Below are positions 1 through 7,105 of a stretch of 21,734 nucleotides of DNA, in pieces. The position numbers were made by a program, and so were the translations under genes. The stretch's first letter is position 1, and every line of letters begins with the position of its first letter. The stretch spans positions 1 to 21,734 of IMG/VR virus record IMGVR_UViG_3300009177_000126; one strand, given 5' to 3'. The notes beneath the pieces are model-generated. The model saw only the letters and a program-made list of their open reading frames with translations. It had not been told where the DNA came from and did not search any database. Source of the stretch: a virus.

Positions 1-1077
1 GGAGTGGGGTCGACGCTGACGCATACGTTCGCGACGGCGATCGCTTCACCGGGCACGGAAGTCACTCGGTTCAAGTTCTACTTCGCCGTGCTCCCGACAA
101 GTGATGCCCAGATCTGCAACGTGTTGAACAGCACGGAGGGCGTGTTCTTCGACTCAACGACCGGGAAGATCGCGATGGGCAGTACGGGCTTCGTGACGTT
201 CCGCGGTCCGACGATCAACGCCAATCAGGTGTACGAGGTGTGCTTCCTGCAAACCAGGGACAACGGCCCCAACCTTCGCAGGTTGACCGTCGACGGAGTC
301 GAGTACGGGAATGCTGGCTCTGCCGGTGTCGCGTCGGGTGGTACGGGGATCACTATTGGCAACATCAGCGGTCGGGTGTGCGATCTCTACATGGATGACA
401 TCATTACGTCGGCTGTTGGTGGCGACTACCCGATCCCGAGTGGCATCGTCGCGGGGCTCTATCCGAATGGCGACAAGCCGAACGCGTCGGCCAACCCATC
501 CAACGACAGCATCGGCCACTTCTTCTCGGCAACGACTGACTTCGGGAAGGGAACGGGCGGTGCGACCGCGACGGGTGCGCAGAACGTCGAGAGCACGACG
601 TGGCAGTCGCTCAACAAGCCGATCCCCGTCACCACGCCGACGACGTGGGTTGCGAACCTCTTGGGTTCCGTCAGCGAATACTTGGTGTGGACCCTTGAAG
701 ACCTGCCTGCCGGAGCGCAGGCCATCAACGGCGTGATGGCCGTCGCATCAACGCACTCGGCGGCAGCGACCGCGAACGAGTTCGGGCTCCTACAGGTGCA
801 GGACACCATCGGGCAGGTCGGTGCAACTTTCGGTGTGATCGACCTGTCGGAGATCACGCCGACCATTCCCGTCGTGATCGTGGCTACCGCGCCGAACAGC
901 GTCCCGTGGAGTGTCGCGAACGTCAACTCGTCGCTCCTTCGATGGGGCAACAGCAGTGACGTGAACCCGGACCCATATCTCGATGGTGCGTGTCTAGAGG
1001 TCGACTACGTGCCGACACCACCCGCCACTGCACCACCGCTGAAAGTTGATCCATACCGCCAGTTGCTCAATCACTAG
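1..1077 (+). CDS. Lectin-fold / jelly-roll virion surface protein, 5' partial
   Basis: The reading frame is open from the first base, so the visible 357 residues after the GTG at 4 are probably the C-terminal part of a longer protein. Residues ~10-150 read like a concanavalin-A/LamG-like beta-sandwich: alternating strands, 'FKFYFAVLP', then 'VYEVCFLQ', 'LTVDGVEYGN' and 'DLYMDDI', a pattern common in phage and actinobacterial surface proteins. Residues ~165-335 form a second beta domain ending 'NPDPYLDGACLEVDYV', typical of phage virion modules. A Pro-rich linker and short tail follow. No catalytic residues are recognisable. It probably binds a carbohydrate or forms part of a head or tail appendage. 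It leads a tightly packed run of four genes ending at the portal gene, with 9 bases before the next start. Fold class is moderately sure; exact role unknown. Confidence 0.7.
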   Translation, partial: GVGSTLTHTFATAIASPGTEVTRFKFYFAVLPTSDAQICNVLNSTEGVFFDSTTGKIAMGSTGFVTFRGPTINANQVYEVCFLQTRDNGPNLRRLTVDGVEYGNAGSAGVASGGTGITIGNISGRVCDLYMDDIITSAVGGDYPIPSGIVAGLYPNGDKPNASANPSNDSIGHFFSATTDFGKGTGGATATGAQNVESTTWQSLNKPIPVTTPTTWVANLLGSVSEYLVWTLEDLPAGAQAINGVMAVASTHSAAATANEFGLLQVQDTIGQVGATFGVIDLSEITPTIPVVIVATAPNSVPWSVANVNSSLLRWGNSSDVNPDPYLDGACLEVDYVPTPPATAPPLKVDPYRQLLNH

Positions 1078-1086
1078 GGAGAAACC

Positions 1087-1584
1087 ATGCAACTCGACAC
1101 GTATACGGTGCCGATGCTGAACCAGACCATCGTCGGCGATGCGACCCTGGTGATCATCCACACCCCGACTTCTGGTGTGGCAGCAGGCAGCCACATTGAA
1201 ATCCTGCGGGCCTCGGTCTCACAAATGACCAGTGCAACCAGTCAGCAGCTTGGCGTGATCGTCGGAACCAAGGCCACTGCGTTCGGCACGTACACCGCAA
1301 CGACTCCGGTGCCCACCACACCAGGAACTAGCGCCAGTGGTATCACCGGGGGCACCGCTGGAGCAGCGGGTACCGCAGGCACCGACGCCACTGCCGAAGG
1401 TGCCGGTACTGTCACGCCAATGTTTGAAGAGGGCTTCAACAACCTCAGCGGTTGGCTCTGGATTCCCACCGAGGAGGAGCGCCCGCTCCTACTGAATGAC
1501 CAGGCGTTTATTTTGAAGCTCGTAGGCACGCCTACTACGCTCACCAACTGGAACGCCCACGTCACGTACCAAGAGCGGGTCTAA
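1087..1584 (+). CDS. Small beta-rich virion protein with Gly/Ala/Thr linker
   Basis: A 165-residue protein starting at ATG 1087 behind an AGGGAGA ribosome site. Residues 1-70 and ~115-165 look like beta-sandwich halves; the second contains 'GWLWIPTEEERPLL' and ends 'NAHVTYQERV'. The halves are separated at ~75-110 by a low-complexity Gly/Ala/Thr stretch that looks disordered or loop-like. I recall proteins of similar shape ('W.PTPEE.P', then a strand ending in '.EE') beside structural genes of actinophages, where they are usually hypothetical virion proteins. There is no signal peptide or membrane segment. The stop overlaps the next start by one base (TAATG), so translation is probably coupled to the repeat protein. 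It may be a trimeric decoration or appendage subunit; this is inference. Confidence 0.65.
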   Translation: MQLDTYTVPMLNQTIVGDATLVIIHTPTSGVAAGSHIEILRASVSQMTSATSQQLGVIVGTKATAFGTYTATTPVPTTPGTSASGITGGTAGAAGTAGTDATAEGAGTVTPMFEEGFNNLSGWLWIPTEEERPLLLNDQAFILKLVGTPTTLTNWNAHVTYQERV

Positions 1585-3875
1585 TGCCTAGAGGGCTGTA
1601 CGTACATCAGCAGGTTATTCAGCAACGTCGTCAGTACGTTCCTGCTGCTGTCGCGGCCCCTGGTGTCGTTACCTTTTCTTGCAAGATGGCCACGGCTACC
1701 AGTGCCAAGATAGTTCCTGGTCTCACCACCTTCTCAGATTCGTTCAGCCGGGCCAACTCGACCACGACGCTCGGCACGACGGATACCGGGCAGACGTGGA
1801 CGGCGAGCGGTACGTGGGGTATCGACACCAACCGCGCCTACTGGGTGAGCGGTCCCGGCGACAACCAGGCGACCGCAACGGTCGAGACGGGACTGTCGGA
1901 CTGCATCGTCAGCGTGACAGTTGCAGTGAAGGGGGCGCTGTTTGAGGGACCGATCTGTTTCCGCGAAGTCGACGTCAACAACCACTACGTCGTCGGCTCC
2001 GTGAGCGGCAATGCCTGGGCGATCTACCAGCGGACAGCGGGCACCTATTCGGCACCACTGGCGTCGGGTGGAGTCTTCCCTCCGTTCGATGGCGACGTCA
2101 TCACGGTCGAACTGTCGGGCGGCAACATCGTCGTGAAGCAAAACGGCGTGCAGGTGGTCGCGTACTTCTCGGCGGTCTATCAAACGGCGACCCGACACGG
2201 GCTGCGGGCATACGGCCTAGCGACGAACGGCACCCGGCTCGACAACTTCTCGGTAGTAGGCGGCAGCACCACTGGACGCGGGTTCGATGTCAAACGTGGG
2301 TTCGTAGCTAAAGCCGCTACCGCTACCAGTGCCAAGGGCACACGGGTCAACCGCACCCAGCGGTTCACAGCGAAGCTGAACACTGCCAACAGCGCCAAGG
2401 CGACACGCATCAACCGAGTCCAGCGGTACACCGCCAAGATGGCCACCGCTAACTCCATGAAGGAAACGTTCTTCAACCGTGTGGTGCGCATCACGGCCAA
2501 GGTGCCAACAGCTACCAGCGCCAAAGCAACAAAGCTCAATCAGCTCAAGCGGTTCACTGCCAAGGCCGCTACCGCTACCAGTGCCAAGGAAAATATCTGG
2601 GTTAGCCGCAGCGACCGAACTACGCAGATCAATGTTGCGACCAGTGCCAAGGTCACACGTCTGAACCGTGTGCGCCCGGTAACCGTCAAGATGGCGACGG
2701 CTACCAACATGAAAGCCACGCTGAGCAAGATCAAGCTGTTCAGCGCCAAAATGCCGACGGCCACTAGCGCCAAGGCCACCCGTATCAACCGGACAGTCGC
2801 TCTCGGCGGGATGAAGGCCAATATCGCTAGTAGTGCCAAGGCCACGAAGCTGAATCAGCAAAAACGCTTTGTAGCCAAACTTCCTACCGCTAGCAGTACC
2901 AAAGCCACCCAACTGAACCGGTTGAGAGCGTTCACAGCTAAGGCACCCAGTGCCAGCAGCATGAAGGCTGCCCTGAGCAAGGGTGGCGTCAAGGACTTCA
3001 TTTGGAAGTCGCCGACTGCTGCCAACATGAAGGCGACGGCCAAGGTCGCTCGCCCGCTGACAGTGAAGTTCTCAACTGCTGCCAGCATGAAGGCGACCAT
3101 GCGGGTAGCTCGCCCGATGGTGGCCAAGGCAGCAACGGCGACCAGTAGCAAGGCCACTCGTATTCAGCGGCTTCGGCCATTTGCAGGAAAAATAAATACG
3201 GCGAATTCAGCCAAAGCCACTCGGCTGAACAGGTTTGAGCGTCTGTCGGCCAAGGTGCCTACCGCCACCTCCATGAAAGAATCGTTGCAGGCGACACGGC
3301 GGTACACGGCCAAAGCACCGACAGCTACCAGCGCCAAGGCCAACCTCACTGCTGCCGGACAGAACATTGTTGCCTTCAGTTGCAAGATGCCCACCGCCTG
3401 CAATATGAAACCGACCGTGCGTGTGGCTAGGCGCTACGTGGCCAAGCTGCCCACAGCTACCAGCAGCAAGGCAACGATTCTCAGCCGTAGCAAACTGCTG
3501 ACGGTGAAGATGAACACTGCTACCAGTAGCAAGGCTACCTCGCTGCGTAGAACTCGTGCGGTGACGGTCAAGTTCAGTTCTGCTCAAAGTATGAAGGTCA
3601 CCAAGCTGCGGCTGTTGCTCCGGCTTGTTGCCAAGCTGCCCACCGCCACCAGCGTCAAAGCAAACCTCGGGCGCAAGCAAGTGCTTATCGTCAAGATGCC
3701 CATCAGCACCTACATGCGGGCAGACTTCACCGGGCGCACCGTACCGCCGCTTGAGATATTTGTTTCTGTCATTGATGGGATGGGGATCGAAGCCATTGAA
3801 GGCTTGGGTGTTACTGTGCTGGACAGTCTTGGGATAGAGTGCGCACCAGTTGATGTGGAGGCACAGATAACATGA
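1584..3875 (+). CDS. Large basic repeat protein with embedded lectin-fold domain (putative fibre/appendage)
   Basis: 763 residues. Residues 28-42 hold one copy of a motif (K-x-x-T-A-T-S-A-K). Residues ~49-226 form a concanavalin/LamG-like domain with the signatures 'DSFSRANSTTTLGTTDTGQ' and 'LDNFSV'. Residues 243-718 are 23 head-to-tail copies of a 20-24 residue unit (mostly 21) with core K-x-x-[TS]-A-[TNS]-[SN]-[AMS]-K-[AEG]-T, usually followed by a basic 'RLNR..R' segment and an aromatic-Thr/Val-Ala strand. Residues 719-763 are an acidic, hydrophobic tail with 'GMGIEAIEGLGVTVLDSLGIE'. The array has only about seven acidic residues against roughly five Lys/Arg per unit, so it is extremely basic. 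A regular short period rich in Thr/Ala/Ser suggests a beta-solenoid or fibre shaft; this is inference. It overlaps the previous stop by one base and the next start by four (ATGA), so coupled expression is likely. Not a recognised enzyme. Confidence 0.75.
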   Translation: MPRGLYVHQQVIQQRRQYVPAAVAAPGVVTFSCKMATATSAKIVPGLTTFSDSFSRANSTTTLGTTDTGQTWTASGTWGIDTNRAYWVSGPGDNQATATVETGLSDCIVSVTVAVKGALFEGPICFREVDVNNHYVVGSVSGNAWAIYQRTAGTYSAPLASGGVFPPFDGDVITVELSGGNIVVKQNGVQVVAYFSAVYQTATRHGLRAYGLATNGTRLDNFSVVGGSTTGRGFDVKRGFVAKAATATSAKGTRVNRTQRFTAKLNTANSAKATRINRVQRYTAKMATANSMKETFFNRVVRITAKVPTATSAKATKLNQLKRFTAKAATATSAKENIWVSRSDRTTQINVATSAKVTRLNRVRPVTVKMATATNMKATLSKIKLFSAKMPTATSAKATRINRTVALGGMKANIASSAKATKLNQQKRFVAKLPTASSTKATQLNRLRAFTAKAPSASSMKAALSKGGVKDFIWKSPTAANMKATAKVARPLTVKFSTAASMKATMRVARPMVAKAATATSSKATRIQRLRPFAGKINTANSAKATRLNRFERLSAKVPTATSMKESLQATRRYTAKAPTATSAKANLTAAGQNIVAFSCKMPTACNMKPTVRVARRYVAKLPTATSSKATILSRSKLLTVKMNTATSSKATSLRRTRAVTVKFSSAQSMKVTKLRLLLRLVAKLPTATSVKANLGRKQVLIVKMPISTYMRADFTGRTVPPLEIFVSVIDGMGIEAIEGLGVTVLDSLGIECAPVDVEAQIT
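1665..1709 (+). repeat. Isolated first copy of the basic motif, before the lectin-fold domain
   Basis: Residues 28-42 of the repeat protein ('VVTFSCKMATATSAK') match the tandem unit found after the lectin-fold domain. They most resemble the unit near residues 597-608, which also carries 'FSCKMPTA'. The lectin-fold domain therefore sits between copy 1 and copies 2-24. Confidence 0.8.
2310..3737 (+). repeat. 23 tandem ~63-base coding repeats (20-24 residue unit)
   Basis: Unit starts (the Lys before x-x-T-A-T-S) fall at residues 243, 264, 285, 306, 327, 348, 369, 389, 411, 432, 453, 475, 495, 515, 536, 557, 577, 601, 621, 642, 663, 684 and 704. The period is 21 with small deviations (20, 22 and one of 24). 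Protein similarity is strong, but most units differ at the DNA level. One exact 25-base match pairs 2313-2337 with 2565-2589, exactly four units apart. There are no unique spacers, so this is a protein repeat and not a CRISPR array. Confidence 0.9.
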
Positions 3876-4207
3876 AAACGATTGAGGTCCAATCCTCTAG
3901 TAAGGAATATGTGCGGGCAGCGGTAGCAGCCACCCGAGACGACGTCCTCAGCGGCACGCCTGCGTTTGCCTTCAACACTGAGCAGAACGACGACGGCCTC
4001 ACCTTTACTGCCGGAACCTGGCTGAGCAACGAGAAATCTATTGAGCTGGTGGACGATCGCTACCAGGAGGCGTACATCGCCCAGGCGCTCGTCGGTCCTG
4101 GTACCCCGAACGCACTTGCTACCGGCACGACCTACTTCATGTACGTGCGGGTTTCTATGGGCGCACAAGTACCTGTACGCCTAGCTGGAAAGGTGAAGGT
4201 GCTCTGA
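3872..4207 (+). CDS. Small beta-type virion protein upstream of portal (hypothetical)
   Basis: A 111-residue protein whose ATG overlaps the repeat-protein stop by four bases. The layout is typical of small actinophage virion proteins I recall: a strand around 'VRAAVAAT', a 'P.FAF' segment (51 residues in total up to 'GTWLSNEKSIEL'), then 'YIAQALVGPG', a short loop, and 'LATGTTYFMYVRVSMGAQVPVRLAGKV'. The VGPG..L..G.Y..YVRV order reads as paired strands of an Ig-like beta-sandwich. No signal, membrane or catalytic motif is visible. Its stop overlaps the portal start by one base (TGATG), so it is probably co-translated with the portal gene. Candidate roles are an appendage base or a decoration subunit partnering the repeat protein. 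The function is unknown. Confidence 0.7.
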   Translation: MKTIEVQSSSKEYVRAAVAATRDDVLSGTPAFAFNTEQNDDGLTFTAGTWLSNEKSIELVDDRYQEAYIAQALVGPGTPNALATGTTYFMYVRVSMGAQVPVRLAGKVKVL

Positions 4208-5889
4208 TGCCCACTTGGCGTGAAAAGGTAGAGATCTCTGACCCGTGGTCGTTCTATGACTACAAGGAATCGTTCTACAACCGTGGCACCGGGCAGCTAC
4301 CAACGTGGGCTCCTCCCAACTGGGTCGGTGACCATGCCCGCAGGCTGGCGGCGTACCACCTGCTGGACGACTACTGCAAGAACCGCAGCCGTGCATGGAT
4401 GTCCAGTGACCTGGACGACGAGGACCGTAAGGACTACAGGGAATACGGCGACCCTGCCATGCTGGTCAACAACATCACCAGCAGCATCGTGGGTGACAGC
4501 CAAACCATCAAGGTTGAAGGCTTGCAGGACGAAGCTGACGTCGGTGGTCCCAGGACAGCACTACAAGACACCCTCAACGAGTGGGCACAGCAGGAACGCT
4601 TCTACCTGAAGGTGCTGCACAATGAAAAGACTGCCGTCAAGCTGGGCGACTGCTGCTACGTCATCGGCTGGGACGCCAAGAATCTGCGTCCTCGGGTTCG
4701 TGTGTATGACCCAGGGTTTTACTTCCCGGTACTGGACGATTGGTCCCACGACGAGGACTACCCTCGCAAGGTACACATCGCCTGGGAGTACGAGCGCCCC
4801 GACACCAATGGCAAGAAGCGCAGCTACCTGCGTCGGCTGACGTGGTGGCTGGCCGAAGGGGCACCGCAGTCATTGCCTTGGAATCCTCTACCGGCCACTG
4901 ACCACTGCTGGTTCGAAGAACTTGAGTGGGTGATGGATGACGTCAAGGCTGCCGTGGCTGACCTCAGCGACGCCAACGCACTTGAAGTCACACCGGCACA
5001 GGACTTGGGCATTGACTTCCTGCCGGTGATTCACATCCCCAACACCATCAATGAGACAGAACACTATGGGGACAGCAGCCTGGGTGTGGTCATGCAAGCA
5101 CTGGACGATCTCAGTAGTGTCACCACAGATCTCCAGGCAGCAGCGGCTACCACTGGCAGCCCGCCGCTGGGCTTGGACGATGCCGACGTGCCTCGCAGCG
5201 AGGACGGTGAGATCACCACCTACGGCCCTGGCCAAGTGTTCGCAGGGAAGGTCACACTGGTCGACACCTCCCGTAGCCTGGACGCCCTACTGAAACTAGA
5301 AGAGTCGGTGCAGGACAGGGTGGCGACCAACGCTCGCACCCCGAACACATTGACGGGCCGCATCGACCCCGAGAAGGTCAACAGCGGCATTATCCTCACG
5401 CTGAGCTTCCAGCCTCACGCCAACATGATTCGTGAGATGCGTCTGGTCCGCAAGGACAAGCACGACCTGCTGTTGAAGTTCGTCATCCGCTACATGATCC
5501 AAGGCGGCATCGTACCTGCCTACTACCCCACCCACCTAGAATATGGCAGCTACCTGCCGAGCGACCGACAGGAGATCAGCAGCATTGTCACCGCTGGTAT
5601 GCAGAACCACAGCATGTCGGTGCAGACTGCCGTGGACATGATGGTGCAGGCGGGGTACCCCATCGAGGATGCGCAGATGGAAGTGCTGTTGATTCAGCAA
5701 CAGAACTTCGATGCTGCCAGCAAGGCGCTCGATGCCACCGGAGACATCAACTTCAGCCGGAGCCTGCTGGGGCTGCCACCCATTGAGGAAGACCTGCTAG
5801 GAGGCCCGGAGACTAACGGTGCAGGCGAGGTAAACGTAGGAGATCTGACCGAAGCACAGATACCACCGGCACCAGAGCTACCGGTCTAG
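4207..5889 (+). CDS. Portal protein
   Basis: 560 residues, in the usual size range of SPP1 gp6-like portals. Portals form the dodecameric ring at one capsid vertex, through which DNA is packaged and to which the connector and tail attach. The N-terminal part (~residues 40-110) shows the helical 'LLDDYCKNRSRAW' region and then 'MLVNNITSSIVGDSQTIKVEGL', matching the family's wing start. The middle has the beta-rich wing ('RPRVRVYDPGFYFPVLDD', 'HIAWEYERPD'). Residues ~285-350 ('GDSSLGVVMQALDDLSSVTTDLQ', then 'TTGSPPLGL') match the conserved stem/clip region. The Gln/Asp-rich C-terminus is probably the crown. The start overlaps the previous stop by one base. Position directly before scaffold, decoration and capsid genes supports the call. 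The terminase genes expected nearby must lie outside the window. Confidence 0.92.
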   Translation: MPTWREKVEISDPWSFYDYKESFYNRGTGQLPTWAPPNWVGDHARRLAAYHLLDDYCKNRSRAWMSSDLDDEDRKDYREYGDPAMLVNNITSSIVGDSQTIKVEGLQDEADVGGPRTALQDTLNEWAQQERFYLKVLHNEKTAVKLGDCCYVIGWDAKNLRPRVRVYDPGFYFPVLDDWSHDEDYPRKVHIAWEYERPDTNGKKRSYLRRLTWWLAEGAPQSLPWNPLPATDHCWFEELEWVMDDVKAAVADLSDANALEVTPAQDLGIDFLPVIHIPNTINETEHYGDSSLGVVMQALDDLSSVTTDLQAAAATTGSPPLGLDDADVPRSEDGEITTYGPGQVFAGKVTLVDTSRSLDALLKLEESVQDRVATNARTPNTLTGRIDPEKVNSGIILTLSFQPHANMIREMRLVRKDKHDLLLKFVIRYMIQGGIVPAYYPTHLEYGSYLPSDRQEISSIVTAGMQNHSMSVQTAVDMMVQAGYPIEDAQMEVLLIQQQNFDAASKALDATGDINFSRSLLGLPPIEEDLLGGPETNGAGEVNVGDLTEAQIPPAPELPV

Positions 5890-5917
5890 CCTGAAGATGG
5901 TGTACGGTATCAGCCAA

Positions 5918-5931
5918 CCGACCCAGGTCGG
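5918..5931 (+). other. Hairpin 1 between portal and scaffold genes
   Basis: Inverted repeat CCGAC-CCAG-GTCGG, a perfect 5-base-pair stem with a 4-base loop, lying 28 bases after the portal stop. No T-run follows. It could slow or process the transcript or protect an mRNA end. Confidence 0.5.
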
Positions 5932-5937
5932 ATGACA

Positions 5938-5950
5938 CCCGCCTAGCGGG
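5938..5950 (+). other. Hairpin 2 just upstream of scaffold ribosome site
   Basis: Inverted repeat CCCGC-CTA-GCGGG, a 5-base-pair GC-only stem with a 3-base loop. It starts six bases after hairpin 1 and ends five bases before the AAGGAG site of the scaffold gene. The position suits control of translation or RNA processing rather than termination, since no T-run follows. Confidence 0.5.
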
Positions 5951-5955
5951 ACAAC

Positions 5956-5961
5956 AAGGAG
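5956..5961 (+). promoter_or_regulatory. Ribosome binding site deciding the scaffold start
   Basis: AAGGAG lies 8 bases before ATG 5970 but only 2 bases before the alternative in-frame GTG 5964, so ATG 5970 is preferred. Confidence 0.75.
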
Positions 5962-5969
5962 AAGTGGGA

Positions 5970-6638
5970 ATGGGTACCGAGAACGAGGAAACCCTCGAAG
6001 ATGAACACGAAGACGACGAAGGTGAAGAAGAAGCACCAAAGTCCAAGAAAGAAGTCGTCATGTCACAGCGGCGGTTCTCTGCCGTGATGACTCGTGAGAA
6101 GGACGAGGGACGACGTGCTGCCAAGCGTGATCTCCTGGGTGAGCTCGGCGTCGAAGACGTCGACGAACTTAAGGACATCGTGAAGGCTGCCCAGGACGCT
6201 GCGGATAAAGACACGAACGACACCGCTCGTCTACAACGGGAAGCCGACCAAGCTCGTCGAGTGGCCGAAGCCGCCAAGGCCGAAGCAAAGCAAGCCCGCT
6301 TCGAAGCCAAGTTGGATCGTCGCCTGATGGCTGCTGATGTTCCCGCCAAGCGTGTCGACAAGGTTCGTCGACTGCTTGACGTGGAAGTAGGGGCCGAGGA
6401 TGACGAAGTCGCCGACGCCATTGAAGACCTCAAGGAAGAGTTCCCGGACCTCTTCAGGGTCACTGCGCCTGACACAAGCGAGGACGAGGAAGAGTCCAAC
6501 GGCAGTCAGCGCAGTGGCCCCACCCACAGCGACCCCGGACGATCACCAAGGAAAAAGCAATCACCTGCATCCGTGCAGGACCAGGCAAAGAGCCTGCTGC
6601 ATGAAAGACATCCGAACCTGGCTCGTCAGAGCCAGTAG
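5970..6638 (+). CDS. Capsid scaffolding protein
   Basis: 222 residues from ATG 5970. Scaffolds line the inside of the procapsid, guide capsid-protein assembly and leave or are cleaved before DNA fills the head. Here the N-terminus (residues ~1-30) is very acidic with long Glu/Asp runs. Residues ~55-150 are charged, Ala-rich and heptad-like ('AQDAADKDTNDTARLQREAD' and 'AKAEAKQARFEAKLDRRL'), predicted coiled coil. Another acidic helix ('VADAIEDLKEEFPDLF') leads into a disordered Ser/Pro/Arg stretch and a basic C-terminal helix ('SLLHERHPNL'), the usual capsid-binding end of scaffolds. The order portal-scaffold-decoration-capsid fits. No protease motif is visible, so this is scaffold alone, not a protease-scaffold fusion. 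A GTG six bases upstream is a less likely start. Confidence 0.88.
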   Translation: MGTENEETLEDEHEDDEGEEEAPKSKKEVVMSQRRFSAVMTREKDEGRRAAKRDLLGELGVEDVDELKDIVKAAQDAADKDTNDTARLQREADQARRVAEAAKAEAKQARFEAKLDRRLMAADVPAKRVDKVRRLLDVEVGAEDDEVADAIEDLKEEFPDLFRVTAPDTSEDEEESNGSQRSGPTHSDPGRSPRKKQSPASVQDQAKSLLHERHPNLARQSQ

Positions 6639-6657
6639 CAGGCAAGGGAGGTAACTC

Positions 6658-7089
6658 GTGCCTGGTACGAACATCGGTATCACCTCCGAAACGTTTAACA
6701 AGGGCAGCGATAAGTCCTGGCTCGGCACCCGCATGGGGCTCCGGGATATGCGCAGCATCACGTTGGACATCTCGGCCTTCGATGCAGAGCACGTTGCTGG
6801 TGGGTACATCCCCAGTGGCATTGCGCTCGGCATCATCACAGCAACCCAGAAGTACGGACCCTACAACGACGCGGCCCTTGACGGGTCGCAAGTGCTGCGG
6901 GGACACCTCTTCGAAGAGGTGAAGGTCACCGACAAGACCACCGACCCGGACGTGGGTGCAGCGTTGTTCTGGACGGGCGTTGTCAAGCTGTCCAAGCTTC
7001 CCCAGTTCACCGGTACCGGCAACCTGAAGGGGGAAGTCGACGCCGCAGGGCAAGTCGACACCGCCGGATGGATTCGGTACGAGGCCTAG
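6658..7089 (+). CDS. Head decoration protein (lambda gpD-like)
   Basis: 143 residues starting at GTG 6658, five bases after a strong GGGAGGT site. The sequence follows the actinophage decoration-protein pattern: 'SWLGTRMG' near residue 20, 'RSITLDISAF' near 32-41, 'GGYIPSGIALGIITAT' near 48-63, then 'KYGPYNDAALDG' and 'GHLFEEVKV', and a C-terminal beta-strand ending 'TAGWIRYEA'. These proteins bind as trimers on the outer capsid surface at three-fold positions after expansion and cement the shell against DNA pressure. The size matches the family. It sits between scaffold and major capsid gene, as usual, and the AGGAGG site of the next gene overlaps its stop codon. Confidence 0.85.
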   Translation: MPGTNIGITSETFNKGSDKSWLGTRMGLRDMRSITLDISAFDAEHVAGGYIPSGIALGIITATQKYGPYNDAALDGSQVLRGHLFEEVKVTDKTTDPDVGAALFWTGVVKLSKLPQFTGTGNLKGEVDAAGQVDTAGWIRYEA

Positions 7090-7105
7090 GAGGAGCTGAA
7101 ACCAC

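Noticed and set aside
2310-3737. Regular ~63-base periodicity that could be taken for a CRISPR array or a DNA tandem repeat locus
   Set aside because: The repeats lie in one uninterrupted reading frame, vary at synonymous positions and have no unique spacers. They are a protein repeat.
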